A DNA stretch of 64,000 nt from CAZMZW01 sp963802275 (GTDB lineage Bacteria; Chloroflexota; Anaerolineae; Anaerolineales; Anaerolineaceae): positions 248,001-312,000 of the forward strand of contig CAWDIB010000004.1 of NCBI GenBank assembly GCA_963802275.1, given 5' to 3'. A program made the translations under genes and the position numbers. The first letter of the stretch is position 1, and every line of letters begins with the position of its first letter. The notes below the pieces were generated by a model. That model saw nothing but the letters and a program-made list of their open reading frames with translations. It was not told the DNA's origin and made no database searches. Of this stretch, positions 53,153 to 62,601 are shown in pieces.

Positions 53153-54328
53153 TTATTTTTGAGTACCCATATATTTTTCGAGTGTTTCACCTGCATAGTA
53201 ATACTTGAACATGGCTGCGACATTCGACTTGTCAACGATATTGATGGGGCGGCCAAGCACACCCGGGATATCCACACCGTTCAGCTTATTGACCATCTGA
53301 ACCAATGTCCAAGCTCCACTCTCAAATCCACTGTAGGCAATGGTGCCGACAATGTCGCCTTTTTCGATGGCTGCAAGGATCGGCCGATCATTATCAACGC
53401 CGCCGATGAGCACTTTAGAGTCGGTATCCTTCGCTGCTGCGATAATACCCAGCATGGTCGCGCTCATGACTGCCCAGGCAACTTCCGCATCCGGATTTGC
53501 CAGCAGGGCATCCTGGAACTTGGTATAGGCTTCTTCCTGTTTCAGGCTCTGGATCTCAACGTATTCGATCTTGCCACCATAAGAATCCATGGCATCCTTG
53601 AAACCTTTTACACGCCCGACAGCGTTCGGGTGGAAGGTCGGCAGCGTGCCGTACAGCACCTTACCAGATACCTCACCCTTTTTGGCCTTTAAAGCTGTCG
53701 CCAGCTGAATACCAGACTGCTTGCCAATCTCATACTGATTCAAAAAGTTGATCGCATCCACTTCGCCGTTCATGGGCGGATTACCGGCGACAACGGGGAT
53801 TCCAGCTTTGCGCAATTTATCGATTGCAACTGCAACTGTGTTAAAGTCGACTGGATATACAATAACGCCGTCCACACCCTGCAGCAGCCAGTTTTCCAAA
53901 GCTTCATTCTGCGCGGTCTGGTCGTTATTGGCGTCATGAATGATCAACTTCACGCCCATCTTGACAGCGGCATCCTTGATCGCGGTAAGAATTGCTCCGG
54001 CAACTTGGTCAAAGGTGAAGTACATGGCTACACCGATGGTGTAGACTTTTTTGGGCTCCGGGTAATTTTTCGGTAAGCCGCTGACCTGCACCCATCCACC
54101 TTTTGATGCAATCTTTAGGTCTGATTTGATACCAACAGTTTCGAAATAATCCTTATTGATATCAAATGTTTCGCCAGTTTTTTTCACATAGGTGAATTCG
54201 CCTGCATTCGAGTGAACAGCGGGCACTGCAGGTGCAGCCTCTGCCGGCTTCTCTTGCATGGCCGCGGGAACCGGCGCACAGGCTGAGAGAAGAGCTACCA
54301 GCAAGATCAACGAAATAATTCTTTTCAT
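53153..54328 (-). CDS. Sugar ABC transporter substrate-binding lipoprotein
   Basis: Binding protein of the ribose/galactose (RbsB) class, 391 residues. The lipobox is LLSAC at about residue 17. A linker rich in Ala/Pro follows, then a unique domain (GEFTYVKKTGETFDINKDYF) before the two-lobe core. Core segments are AMYFTFDQVAGAILTAIKDA, VDGVIVYPVDFNTVAVAIDK and GVDNDRPILAAIEKGDIVGT. It is the last gene of the transport operon, separated from the permease by 196 bp with two stem-loops. AGAGGAAAA precedes the ATG. Ligand unknown, presumably a carbohydrate. Confidence 0.9.
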   Translation of the reverse strand: MKRIISLILLVALLSACAPVPAAMQEKPAEAAPAVPAVHSNAGEFTYVKKTGETFDINKDYFETVGIKSDLKIASKGGWVQVSGLPKNYPEPKKVYTIGVAMYFTFDQVAGAILTAIKDAAVKMGVKLIIHDANNDQTAQNEALENWLLQGVDGVIVYPVDFNTVAVAIDKLRKAGIPVVAGNPPMNGEVDAINFLNQYEIGKQSGIQLATALKAKKGEVSGKVLYGTLPTFHPNAVGRVKGFKDAMDSYGGKIEYVEIQSLKQEEAYTKFQDALLANPDAEVAWAVMSATMLGIIAAAKDTDSKVLIGGVDNDRPILAAIEKGDIVGTIAYSGFESGAWTLVQMVNKLNGVDIPGVLGRPINIVDKSNVAAMFKYYYAGETLEKYMGTQK

Positions 54329-54445
54329 TTTTTTCCTCTTTTATTCGCATATTTTGCCGCGGAAAACGCAGCAAGTTGAACTAACGATCCTTCCAGCCAC
54401 TACAGTATTTTTTCGATAAGATATTCATCTCCTTTCTCCGGCTGA

Positions 54446-54484
54446 ACCGGTTATTATCCGGTAACGTCTGAGGTACACACCTCA
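54446..54484 (-). promoter_or_regulatory. Two intercistronic stem-loops between permease and binding-protein genes
   Basis: ACCGG/CCGGT around TTATTAT (54446-54462) and TGAGGT/ACCTCA around ACAC (54469-54484). Such hairpins often set unequal expression of binding protein and permease by mRNA stability; that role is inferred. Confidence 0.45.
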
Positions 54485-54524
54485 TAGTCCTCATATTCAA
54501 TGGCCATCAAGGCAAGAATTAATC

Positions 54525-55490
54525 TTATTTATCGGTTTCTCTTCTGCTTGCCCAACTATCGAGCAGGATGGCTATAACGATGATGGCACCTTTTACGATG
54601 GATTGCACATCATACATGGCACCCATCAGCTGCAAGCCGTTGTTGATAACACCCATGATCAGCACACCCACCACTGTTCCCCAGATGTTGCCTTTACCAC
54701 CCTTTACGGCGGAACCGCCCAGCACAACGGCTGCAATCGCGTCCAGAGCCAAATCAGACCCAACATTCGGAGAACCAAAGGCAAAAATGCCCGCCAGGTT
54801 CATCCCGGCGATGGCTGCAAACACGCCGTTCAACATAAAGGTCATTATTTTTATGTTTTCTGTATTGATTCCCGCGACGGCTGCAGCTTCGATGTTGCTG
54901 CCTATGGCGCGAAGGTAGTACCCGTATTTTGTTTTTTTGTAAAGAAACAGGATGAAAATGAAAGCCGCCACCAAAATAAAAATCGGTACCGGCAAGAAAC
55001 CGAATACTTCACCTGTACCAAAGATAAAAATAAAGGTTTTATCGTTAATGGGTATTGGCGTGCCCTGCGTGATCATATAGGCGACACCGGTATAAACGTA
55101 CTTCATTGCGATGGCAACCAGGAAGGTCTCACCTTTGCCCTTTATTGATATAAGCCCTACGATCAGACCTGCCAGAGCGCCGCACAATAAACCAATCAAG
55201 ATGGACAAGGGAAGTGGAATCTGAGCTTTTAGCACGATAGCCACAATGGTCCCCACCATGGCTGCCGTGCCCCCGATGGAGATGTCCAGATTACCCTGGG
55301 TCAACATCAGCGTCATGGAGAAGGCGGCGACCGCAATGTAGATTGACCGTTTAACGATATTGATCAAATTGATCGGATCATAAAAAGTGCTTTTTAAGGA
55401 TGCAAACAAAATGCACAACAAGATCAAAATAACAAACGTTCGTAAATCCAGAATATTTTTTTGAAATTTTTTCTCAAAATTTTTGAACAT
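54525..55490 (-). CDS. Sugar ABC transporter permease (RbsC family)
   Basis: A 321-residue inner-membrane permease with about nine to ten hydrophobic helices. Family segments are VAAFSMTLMLTQGNLDISIGG near residue 54, YYLRAIGSNIEAAAVAGINT near residue 197 (the loop that contacts the ATPase) and DAIAAVVLGGSAVKGGKGNI. One copy is present, so it would act as a homodimer, as RbsC does. It follows the ATPase gene by 14 bp and precedes the binding-protein gene. Confidence 0.93.
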   Translation of the reverse strand: MFKNFEKKFQKNILDLRTFVILILLCILFASLKSTFYDPINLINIVKRSIYIAVAAFSMTLMLTQGNLDISIGGTAAMVGTIVAIVLKAQIPLPLSILIGLLCGALAGLIVGLISIKGKGETFLVAIAMKYVYTGVAYMITQGTPIPINDKTFIFIFGTGEVFGFLPVPIFILVAAFIFILFLYKKTKYGYYLRAIGSNIEAAAVAGINTENIKIMTFMLNGVFAAIAGMNLAGIFAFGSPNVGSDLALDAIAAVVLGGSAVKGGKGNIWGTVVGVLIMGVINNGLQLMGAMYDVQSIVKGAIIVIAILLDSWASRRETDK

Positions 55491-55504
55491 ACTTATGCCT
55501 TTTT

Positions 55505-56998
55505 TTAATTAAGTGCCGCCAGGCGCATGATCCCTTCCGAAGTTGCCTCAGCCGTATTGATGATTTTTCTCATCACACCTTCCCGCATGACGAGGATTCG
55601 ATCCGTCACCGCAAGTATTTCCGGCAGTTCAGAACTGACCATGATGATGGTAATACCCTGTTTGACCAGATCGCCCATAATGCGGTAAATCTCAGCTTTT
55701 GTGCCCACATCAATACCTTTTGTGGGCTCGTCAAACAAAATGATCTGTGGCGTGAATTCCAACCATTTGCCAAGCACCACCTTTTGCTGGTTCCCACCGG
55801 AAAGCTTCTGCACCAGCATGTTGATGGTTTGGATCCTGATATCCAGTTTTTTCTTATATTTGTTCGAAAGCTCCACAAAGCGTTTCTGGTTCACGACACC
55901 AAAACGCACTTTTTCACGAAGGTTGACAAGGTTGATGTTCTCATTGACGCTCAACGGAAGACAGAGACCTGTTTCCTTGCGGTTTTCGGTGATATAAGCA
56001 ATACCCCTGTCAATGGAGTCCTTGGGATTCCTGGGAATAAATTTTTTCCCAAACAGCTCTACTGTACCGGAAAGAATAGGAAGCCGCCCGAAAAGAGCGT
56101 CACATATTTCTGTGCGTCCTGCGCCCACCAGGCCAGCCATGCCGAAGATCTCACCGCGCTTGACTTCAAAAGTCACATCCCTGAACTTCTTGGTGGTCAG
56201 ATTCTCGACCTTAAGCACTGTCTCTCCCAGTTTTACCTTTTGCTTGGGATACATTTGAGACAAATCTCGGCCCACCATCATTTTAATAATCAGTTCATCC
56301 GACATTTCACTTTTTTCAAGTGTGCCGATTTTTTGGCCATCTCGCAGCACGGTAACACGGTCGGCAATCTGGCGAATCTCGTGGATGCGATGCGAAATAT
56401 AGATGATCGCAACACCCTTTTCCTTCAGTTTGAGGATGATACCAAACAGCGCATCGGCGTCTTTTTGCGAGATCGATGCGGTAGGTTCATCCATCAGAAT
56501 CACCTCGGCATCCGACGCAACCGCCTTGGCGATCTCAACAACCTGCCTCTGCGCAATGGATAAATTGGAGACCATCCATTTGGTATCGATATTAGGGTTG
56601 TTAATGCTATCCAATGTTTTTCGCGCGAGTTGGGTAAACTCTTTTTGACGCTGAAGGATTCCTTTGAACGTATCCTGTTTATCGAGAACTATGTTTTCAG
56701 CAACTGTCAGGTGCGGGCAGAGGGTTAGTTCCTGATAGATGGTGCTGATATGGGCTTTGATGGAGTCCTTGGGACTTTTGATGTCGATTATCTTCCCATG
56801 AACCCTTAACTCCCCCCCTTCATCCATCGAGTGATACCCGCTGACAATTTTTATCAGGGTGGATTTTCCTGCACCGTTTTCGCCCAGGAGGGCATGAACC
56901 TCGCCCTTGCGGATTTCCAAGTCAATATTTTTTAATACCGTTACACCTGAAAACGTTTTTGACACGTTCTTTAATTCGAGAATGACCGGCGATGTCAT
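55505..56998 (-). CDS. Sugar ABC transporter ATPase (RbsA/MglA family)
   Basis: A duplicated-domain ATPase of 497 residues. The first domain has Walker A GENGAGKST, signature LSIAQRQVVEIAKA and Walker B VILMDEPTA. The second domain has a degenerate A loop (AGLVGAGRTEICDALFG) and signature LSGGNQQKVVLGKWLEFTPQ, typical of RbsA-like proteins. I take the ATG at 56998, which follows GGAGGAGTGGCAAC with good spacing, rather than 57094, which adds 32 residues and overlaps the upstream gene. Confidence 0.94.
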   Translation of the reverse strand: MTSPVILELKNVSKTFSGVTVLKNIDLEIRKGEVHALLGENGAGKSTLIKIVSGYHSMDEGGELRVHGKIIDIKSPKDSIKAHISTIYQELTLCPHLTVAENIVLDKQDTFKGILQRQKEFTQLARKTLDSINNPNIDTKWMVSNLSIAQRQVVEIAKAVASDAEVILMDEPTASISQKDADALFGIILKLKEKGVAIIYISHRIHEIRQIADRVTVLRDGQKIGTLEKSEMSDELIIKMMVGRDLSQMYPKQKVKLGETVLKVENLTTKKFRDVTFEVKRGEIFGMAGLVGAGRTEICDALFGRLPILSGTVELFGKKFIPRNPKDSIDRGIAYITENRKETGLCLPLSVNENINLVNLREKVRFGVVNQKRFVELSNKYKKKLDIRIQTINMLVQKLSGGNQQKVVLGKWLEFTPQIILFDEPTKGIDVGTKAEIYRIMGDLVKQGITIIMVSSELPEILAVTDRILVMREGVMRKIINTAEATSEGIMRLAALN

Positions 56999-57065
56999 GT
57001 TGCCACTCCTCCGGTTTCTTTCTGATGGCATCCATATGTTTAAGAAAAGCTTCAACATATGTTTT

Positions 57066-57797
57066 TTATGGAAGGAATTTATACGCACCAGCAATCATCG
57101 GGAAAGTCCGCTGGTTCATGAAAGGTTCAACAAACTCCACTCCCGGCGTTCCACACTGTGAGGCAAAGTAACGGTTTTCCGCTTCAAACTTCTTGGATAA
57201 AGCATAACCAAAGAAGTCACCGCCCCAATTCTCAAATTGACTTTTGTGGCATCTGGCTATCTCCAGTTTTTTCTCCCAGACACGGGTAATATCCACAAAA
57301 TGATCCGGCGCGAAATTTGTGTAACTCATACCACCCGGGATCCAGAAGAACATGGGCGGTATCTTTTTTGTCGGTGCGTGATCCGTTTTGATCAACGGTA
57401 TGCCGGCATTGATGCGGGCAATGAACGCCAGGTACCCGGTGATGTCATGATCCGGATTGTAGTCCCTCAAATACGGCGGCCCAAACATAACGTCCGGTTG
57501 TGCCCTTCTGACGCAATCGATCATGCGCAGCCGGGTTTCCTCTGTGTCAAAAATAAATTCATCATCATAGTTGAGCCACATCAGTTCTTTTGCGCCGATC
57601 ATGTCGGCGGCAGCCTGTGCCTCTTTATGACGGATTTCACCAACTTCTGCTTTCGTCGCATGCCGGGTGGACCCGATGTTCCCATTGGTTGCAACCACCA
57701 TGTACACCTCATCACCACGTTCAGCGTACAACCGAAGGGTTCCGGCCATGCGAAATTCCAAATCATCCGGATGGGCCCCAATCGCAAGTACTCTCAT
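57066..57797 (-). CDS. PIG-L family deacetylase (copy 2)
   Basis: A zinc-dependent LmbE/PIG-L N-deacetylase of 243 residues. The N-terminal AIGAHPDDLEFRMAGTL carries the HPDDxE zinc motif at residues 8-13. VATNGNIGSTRHATKAEVGE, MWLNYDDEF and FGPPYLRDYNPDHDITGYLA hold the remaining ligands (HxxxH is DHDITG here). It is a close copy of the gene at 57865, with few differences across the whole length, indicating a recent tandem duplication. Family members remove acetyl groups from amino sugars or their conjugates; the ABC operon context suggests a sugar substrate. Confidence 0.9.
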   Translation of the reverse strand: MRVLAIGAHPDDLEFRMAGTLRLYAERGDEVYMVVATNGNIGSTRHATKAEVGEIRHKEAQAAADMIGAKELMWLNYDDEFIFDTEETRLRMIDCVRRAQPDVMFGPPYLRDYNPDHDITGYLAFIARINAGIPLIKTDHAPTKKIPPMFFWIPGGMSYTNFAPDHFVDITRVWEKKLEIARCHKSQFENWGGDFFGYALSKKFEAENRYFASQCGTPGVEFVEPFMNQRTFPMIAGAYKFLP

Positions 57798-57864
57798 TTT
57801 CTATCTCCTCTATAAAATAAATTTGTTTTCTCTTATACCTTCGAGAATATATTATTGTTCAAAT

Positions 57865-58596
57865 TCATGGCAGGAATTTGTATGCACCGGCAATCATCGG
57901 AAACGTCCTCTGGTTCATGAAGGCTTCAACGAACTCCACCCCCGGCGTTCCACATTGCGAGGCAAAGTAACGGTTTTCAGCTTCAAACTTCTTGATTGAG
58001 GAATATCCAAAAAAGTCATTACTCCAGTTTTCACACTGGCTCTTGTGGCATCTGGCTATTTCCAGTTTTTTCTCCCAGACACGGGTAATATCCACAAAAT
58101 GATCCGGCGCGAAATTGGTGTAGCTCATGCCATTCGGTACACAACAAAACATAGGCGGTATTTTTTTTGTCGGTTCATGATCCGTTTTGATTAACGGGAT
58201 ACCTGCATTGATGCGGGCAATGAACGCCAGGTACCCGGTGACGTCATGGTCCGGGTTATAGTCTCTCAAATATGGTGGTGCAAACATGACATCCGGCTGA
58301 GCCTTCCTGACGCAATCGATCATCCGCAGCCGGGTCTCTTCTGTGTCAAAAAGAAATTCATCTTCATAATTAAGCCACATCAGCTCTTTTGCGCCAATCA
58401 TGTCGGCGGCAGCCTGCGCCTCTTTATGGCGCATTTCAGCAACTTCTGCTTTCGTTTCATGCCGGGTGGAACCGATGTTGCCATTTGTCACGATGACCAT
58501 GTAGACCTCATCACCCCGTTCTGCGTACAATCGGAGGGTTCCTGCCATTCGAAATTCCAAATCATCTGGATGTGCCCCAATCGCAAGTACTCTCAT
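57865..58596 (-). CDS. PIG-L family deacetylase (copy 1)
   Basis: Same family, length and motif order as its neighbour: AIGAHPDDLEFRMAGTL, VTNGNIGSTRHETKAEVAE, FAPPYLRDYNPDHDVTGYLA and the shared C-terminus FMNQRTFPMIAGAYKFLP. Differences cluster in a few places, such as FCCVPNGM here versus FWIPGGM in the other copy near residue 150. These may alter substrate contact. A spacer of 67 bp separates them. It follows the epimerase-like gene by 79 bp and is probably in the same transcript. Confidence 0.9.
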   Translation of the reverse strand: MRVLAIGAHPDDLEFRMAGTLRLYAERGDEVYMVIVTNGNIGSTRHETKAEVAEMRHKEAQAAADMIGAKELMWLNYEDEFLFDTEETRLRMIDCVRKAQPDVMFAPPYLRDYNPDHDVTGYLAFIARINAGIPLIKTDHEPTKKIPPMFCCVPNGMSYTNFAPDHFVDITRVWEKKLEIARCHKSQCENWSNDFFGYSSIKKFEAENRYFASQCGTPGVEFVEAFMNQRTFPMIAGAYKFLP

Positions 58597-58675
58597 CTGT
58601 TCTTTTCCTTAATTATTTTTTGATTCATTTTTTTCTACTTCGAAAATAAGATGGTCCATCCTTTTTCTCATTCAA

Positions 58676-59518
58676 TCATTTATTGCTTCCAGATGCATGG
58701 ATTAGGCGGCGAACCAGTTGGCATGCCTCAGCAGCCGCCCGAGCGGAATCACCGGACGTATCCAGGTGAGCCCACATCTCAACAACCAAAGGTCCGCAGT
58801 AGTTCATTTCTTTAAGAGTTCGAAAAATATCAATAAATGGAACACTTCCTTTTTCAAAAGCGATTCCACGGACTTCACCCGGAAGAGCATCTTTGACATG
58901 AATTCCCACAATATATTCCCTGCCAATCTTCAGCTGTTCAAGCGGGTCATAACCAGCAGCAACTAAATTACCGAAATCTGGATAGAGGTTCAGCCAGGGC
59001 GAGTTCACTTCGCGAACAAAGCGCAGGGCTTTATCAATCGAGTTGATTGTATCGACATCCACGTTCTCCAAAGCCAGCATGACATTTGCAGCACCTGCCC
59101 ATTGCGCGCCCTGCTTCAGGCCTTCAAGAAAACGCTGTTGTGTTCCAGCGTTGCTTTCTTCGGAGAAGACATCGTAACCCATTAATTGAACGACCCGGAT
59201 CCCCAGATCGTAGGCCAATTCGATTGTGCGGTTTAGGATTTCCAAGCTCTTTTGGCGTATTTGCGGGGAAGCACTGCCCATTGGATATTTTCGGTGCCCG
59301 CTTAAGCCCATGGTCAGGATTGGCAAACCGGCATTGTCCATTGAGTGACGCAATGCCATGCGAGTGGAAGGGGTCCAATCCAAACGTGCCAGGCGCGCAT
59401 CACTATCATCAATGGACATTTCAACAAAGTCAAAACCGGCTTTGGAAGCTTCCGTCAAGCGCTCATCCCAGGTTAAGTTATCCGGATAAGCTTTTTCGTA
59501 GATTCCTATTCGCTGCAT
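58676..59518 (-). CDS. L-ribulose/xylulose-5-phosphate 3-epimerase-like (UlaE type)
   Basis: A 280-residue TIM-barrel sugar-phosphate isomerase/epimerase of the UlaE/SgbU type. IGIYEKAYPDNLTWDERLTE opens it, and FDFVEMSIDDSDARLARLDW, TMGLSGHRKYPMGSAS, VQLMGYDVFSEESN, LALENVDVDTINSI, LYPDFGNLVAAGYD, GIHVKDALPGEVRGI and VVEMWA supply the metal ligands (E, D, H, E). These enzymes epimerise pentulose phosphates in L-ascorbate or related pathways. No other ula genes are present, so the pathway is uncertain. Its start overlaps the end of the small winged-helix gene by 13 bp. Confidence 0.87.
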   Translation of the reverse strand: MQRIGIYEKAYPDNLTWDERLTEASKAGFDFVEMSIDDSDARLARLDWTPSTRMALRHSMDNAGLPILTMGLSGHRKYPMGSASPQIRQKSLEILNRTIELAYDLGIRVVQLMGYDVFSEESNAGTQQRFLEGLKQGAQWAGAANVMLALENVDVDTINSIDKALRFVREVNSPWLNLYPDFGNLVAAGYDPLEQLKIGREYIVGIHVKDALPGEVRGIAFEKGSVPFIDIFRTLKEMNYCGPLVVEMWAHLDTSGDSARAAAEACQLVRRLIHASGSNK

Positions 59519-59763
59519 GTAAGAGGATATCCTTCTTTATCTGGTTTATTGTTCAATATTTGCCTCGCGGATCGCATGACACTGTTGTTCACGTCGAGCA
59601 TTGTTGAGAGGAGAGGAATATTTAGTTGCCGGGATTGATATAGAACACTCCCTTCTATGAACCTGTCACATAAGTAATCTTCCACCCTTTTGGCAAAGGA
59701 AAGACATCCAAGCCAACTTTCAGAAAATAATTCAGACCTATCAGGTTTTCTCGAATTATCCAT
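59506..59763 (-). CDS. Small winged-helix (GntR-type) DNA-binding protein, no effector domain
   Basis: An 85-residue protein. Residues 25-70 (VEDYLCDRFIEGSVLYQSRQ then LNIPLLSTMLDVNNSVMRSA) fit the GntR winged-helix pattern: a first helix ending in I-x-x-G, a Ser-Arg-Gln-Leu wing and a helix-turn-helix with valine-asparagine and a final R-x-A-x-x-I-L. A GntR regulator would continue with an effector domain, but the frame ends after 15 more residues. It is the first gene of the ABC/PIG-L/epimerase operon. A 15-bp palindrome lies 13 bp before its ATG. It may be a truncated regulator, a natural single-domain one, or the start of a frameshifted gene. Confidence 0.55.
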   Translation of the reverse strand: MDNSRKPDRSELFSESWLGCLSFAKRVEDYLCDRFIEGSVLYQSRQLNIPLLSTMLDVNNSVMRSARQILNNKPDKEGYPLTCSE

Positions 59764-59775
59764 TAGTCACGTGTT

Positions 59776-59790
59776 AGATGTTTGACATCT
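59776..59790. promoter_or_regulatory. Palindromic operator candidate
   Basis: AGATGT-TTG-ACATCT is a perfect 6+6 inverted repeat. It overlaps a TTGACA (59782-59787 region) in the divergent spacer, 13 bp from the ATG of the small winged-helix gene. Confidence 0.5.
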
Positions 59791-60025
59791 TACAACATAT
59801 TATAATTATATTAATTGGTCATGTCAAGATATTGCTGGAACAATTACCCTTTATTCATCTTTTTGGTATGGCTAATCCCAGATGATATACTGGAAAAATA
59901 TTTTCTACCAAACTTGATATCAGACCACCCTCAATAATTAAAATATGGTTTCTTAAAAATATATATATGCCTCAAATAATTACATTTCCTCCTGAAATGC
60001 AATTAGGAATAAAGGAGTTACCAAA

Positions 60026-61378
60026 TTGAAGATCATTGCACTCAATGGCTTACTGGGTTACGGATATTCAGAAACAGCACTCAAAAAAGCGCTTCTGGAA
60101 AAACCGGATTTCATCGGTGTTGATGCGGGTTCCACTGACCCTGGTCCGTATTACCTGGGTAGTGGAAATTCCTTTACTAATGAAAACTCGGTCAGGCGTG
60201 ACCTTGCGCTTTCGCTGCCCGAAGCAGTAAGAAAAAAGATACCTTTCATCATCGGCTCAGCCGGCGGGTCAGGCGCAAAAGAACACGTCGCCTGGTTGTG
60301 CAAGATCATTGACCAGATCGCCGAAGAAAATCAACTAAACATTAAGATTGCAGTTGTATACGCAGATGTTGCTAAAGAATATGTACTGACAAAATTATCA
60401 AAAGGCAAGATCAAACCGATGGGTGGCTTGAAGGCAACCATAGAAACGATTAAGCAAAGCAATCGAATCGTTGCACAGCTTTCGATCGAACCAGTCATGG
60501 AAGCATTGGATAAGGGGGCCGATGTTGTGGTTTGCGGCAGATTGTGTGATACGGCCATCTACGCAGCGCCAGCAATACGCGCCGGGTATGATCCCGGCCT
60601 TGCATTCCATATGGCAAAAATCATGGAGTGCGGCAGTATGTGCAGCGAACCGCTCAGCGCATCGGATGTGATGATGGGCGAGATTGAAGATGAATTTTTT
60701 ACTCTGACACCCATGAATCCGATCAGAAGGTGCACAGTACCGCGAGTTGCCGCCCATACCATGTACGAGCAATCCAATCCATACCACATCTATGAACCGA
60801 ACGGAATGATCGATTTAAAGAATTGCAATTTTGAACAGATCAATTCCCGCAGCGTGCGCGTCTCGGGTAGTGTATATAAATCAGCATTGCAAAAAACGCT
60901 TAAGCTTGAGGGGACTCGACTGGCAGGATACCGGACCATCTCCATTGCCGGCATCAATGACAGAGAGACAATAGCGCATATTGAAGAGATACTGGGCGGC
61001 GTAAAACATTTTTTGTTGGAGAACCTGCGGGATATACCCCCATCAGATTACAGTTTGCATTTAAGAAAATACGGCGTTACCGCAAATGATATTGCCGGTG
61101 GTTGCGAGGGGAATCTCGGCATCATACTGGATGTCGTAGGCAAGACGCCTGAGATTTCCGCAACAGTCTGTGCGGTTGCCCGGTCAAATATGCTGCACTA
61201 CGATTATTCAGGACGAAAATCAACAGCTGGCAATCTCGCGTTCCCATACTCGCCTTCGGACATCGAAATGGGATCGGTCTACGTGTTCTCCCTGTATCAT
61301 CTATGTGAAGTTGATGACCTGATGGAATGCGCCAAAATCGTTTATGAAAGGTATGTCGATGGCAAAAAAATTAGTTGA
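60026..61378 (+). CDS. Acyclic terpene utilisation AtuA family (DUF1446) protein
   Basis: A 450-residue DUF1446/AtuA-like protein. GLLGYGYSETALKKALLEKP, FIGVDAGSTDPGPYYLGSG, IIGSAGGSGAKEHVAWLCKI, VVVCGRLCDTAIYAAPAIRA and GIILDVVGKTPEISATVCAV are family segments. AtuA takes part in citronellol/geraniol degradation in Pseudomonas, but most relatives sit in clusters for small acids or sugars. The TTG at 60026 is used, as AAAGGAG lies eight bases before it. The DUF4387 gene overlaps its 3' end. Function in this cluster is inferred only from neighbours. Confidence 0.85.
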   Translation: MKIIALNGLLGYGYSETALKKALLEKPDFIGVDAGSTDPGPYYLGSGNSFTNENSVRRDLALSLPEAVRKKIPFIIGSAGGSGAKEHVAWLCKIIDQIAEENQLNIKIAVVYADVAKEYVLTKLSKGKIKPMGGLKATIETIKQSNRIVAQLSIEPVMEALDKGADVVVCGRLCDTAIYAAPAIRAGYDPGLAFHMAKIMECGSMCSEPLSASDVMMGEIEDEFFTLTPMNPIRRCTVPRVAAHTMYEQSNPYHIYEPNGMIDLKNCNFEQINSRSVRVSGSVYKSALQKTLKLEGTRLAGYRTISIAGINDRETIAHIEEILGGVKHFLLENLRDIPPSDYSLHLRKYGVTANDIAGGCEGNLGIILDVVGKTPEISATVCAVARSNMLHYDYSGRKSTAGNLAFPYSPSDIEMGSVYVFSLYHLCEVDDLMECAKIVYERYVDGKKIS

Positions 61379-61670
61379 TATCGCCAGAATTTTACGATCA
61401 AAAAACGCAGGACCTCTATATACGACATTTGACCTAATTTTTGATACTAATAAAGATTTGGAAAGGGTATTGAGTTCTGGCGCAGTGGATGCTGCAGCGA
61501 TAGCGGCGCTTTATGGCTTGGATGCACAGGATGTATCCATCATTCCTTATGAGATTGTCAACGCCTTTAAAATAACGATCCCAAGAATCCATGCAAGCGG
61601 AGACATTGAAGATGACGATATCTACGGTTGTCAGCAGCATTTGAAGCTAGCGAATATTCTGATACCCTGA
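61359..61670 (+). CDS. DUF4387 protein
   Basis: A 103-residue partner of AtuA-type proteins. KKLVDIARILRSKNAGPLYT and TFDLIFDTNKDLERVLSSGA are DUF4387 segments, and the C-terminus is DDDIYGCQQHLKLANILIP. In many genomes DUF4387 is adjacent to or fused with DUF1446, and here it overlaps the AtuA stop. Of the three close ATGs (61344, 61353, 61359) the last best matches family starts. It is followed ten bases later by the fumarase alpha gene. Biochemical role unknown. Confidence 0.8.
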   Translation: MAKKLVDIARILRSKNAGPLYTTFDLIFDTNKDLERVLSSGAVDAAAIAALYGLDAQDVSIIPYEIVNAFKITIPRIHASGDIEDDDIYGCQQHLKLANILIP

Positions 61671-61680
61671 GGAGAAGCAA

Positions 61681-62599
61681 ATGCTCAAACAAAACACGTT
61701 GTACGAAGCAATTCTGAGCGCCATTATTAAAGGTTCCACGCACATTAGCGATGATGTATATGATGCGCTGAAAACTGCACGGGACAAAGAAGAAAATGAA
61801 TCCACAAAACTGGGACTAGAAGCCTCGGTAAAAAGCCTGGAGTTGTCACGCGAGAGATGCCTGCCCGCCTGCCCTGATACCGGCTGGCCGTTATTCTTTT
61901 TCAAGATCGGCAATGAAGCAGTCATAGAAGGCGGCATTATTGCGCTGGAAGAAACCACACGCAAGGCTGTAATCAGCGCCACTGAACAGGGCTATCTCAG
62001 GCGAACCATGAAACATCCGTTGAGCGGTTACGATCCGGGTACCAACGTGGGCGCCAATATACCCTGGTTTACCTACAAATTCGTGCCTGGAACACAGCTA
62101 CAGGTAACCTATGTTGCCAAGGGCGGTGGTTCAGAGGTATTTGGCGGGACCCAGTCACGCATGGTGGCATTTGCAGATGGTTCCGCAGGCATCAAAAAAT
62201 TCATTATTGATGCTTTTGTTGCTGCTTCCCATGCAGGGGCGATCTGCCCGCCATCGATTCTTGGGGTGGGCATTGGTGGTACAGCCAACATTGCGGCGAA
62301 TATCGCCAAAGAGGCGGCTTGCCTCCGCCTGATCGGCACACATCACCCAGAGAGCGAATTCCGAAAACTGGAAGAAGATCTATTTAATGCAATCAATTCC
62401 CTGGGAATTGGAATAATGGGTGGCGGTGGCGGCACATCTGTTTTGAGCGTCCACGTGGAATATGCTTATACGCATATAGCCGGTATCGCAGTGGCAATCA
62501 GCTGCAATTGCTTTATTGCCCGGCGTGGCACCTATCTTAGTCAAGGACGATGGAAGCATGGAATATAAAAAAGATCCTGACTGGTTTGGAGGGCGATAA
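61681..62599 (+). CDS. Class I fumarate hydratase / L(+)-tartrate dehydratase alpha subunit, frameshifted at the end
   Basis: N-terminal [4Fe-4S] subunit of the two-subunit class I hydro-lyase. ACPDTGWP (cluster Cys), YDPGTNVGANIPWFTY, LQVTYVAKGGGSEVFGGTQS, ICPPSILGVGIGGTANIAAN and MGGGGGTSVLSVHVEYAYTH are present. The SVHVEYAYTH segment resembles family members acting on tartrate and related acids as well as fumarase. The frame changes near 62538; the other frame gives DDGSMEYKKDPDWFGG to a stop at 62597-62599. About 306 residues. The beta subunit starts two bases after. Confidence 0.88.
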
Positions 62600-62601
62600 C
62601 C

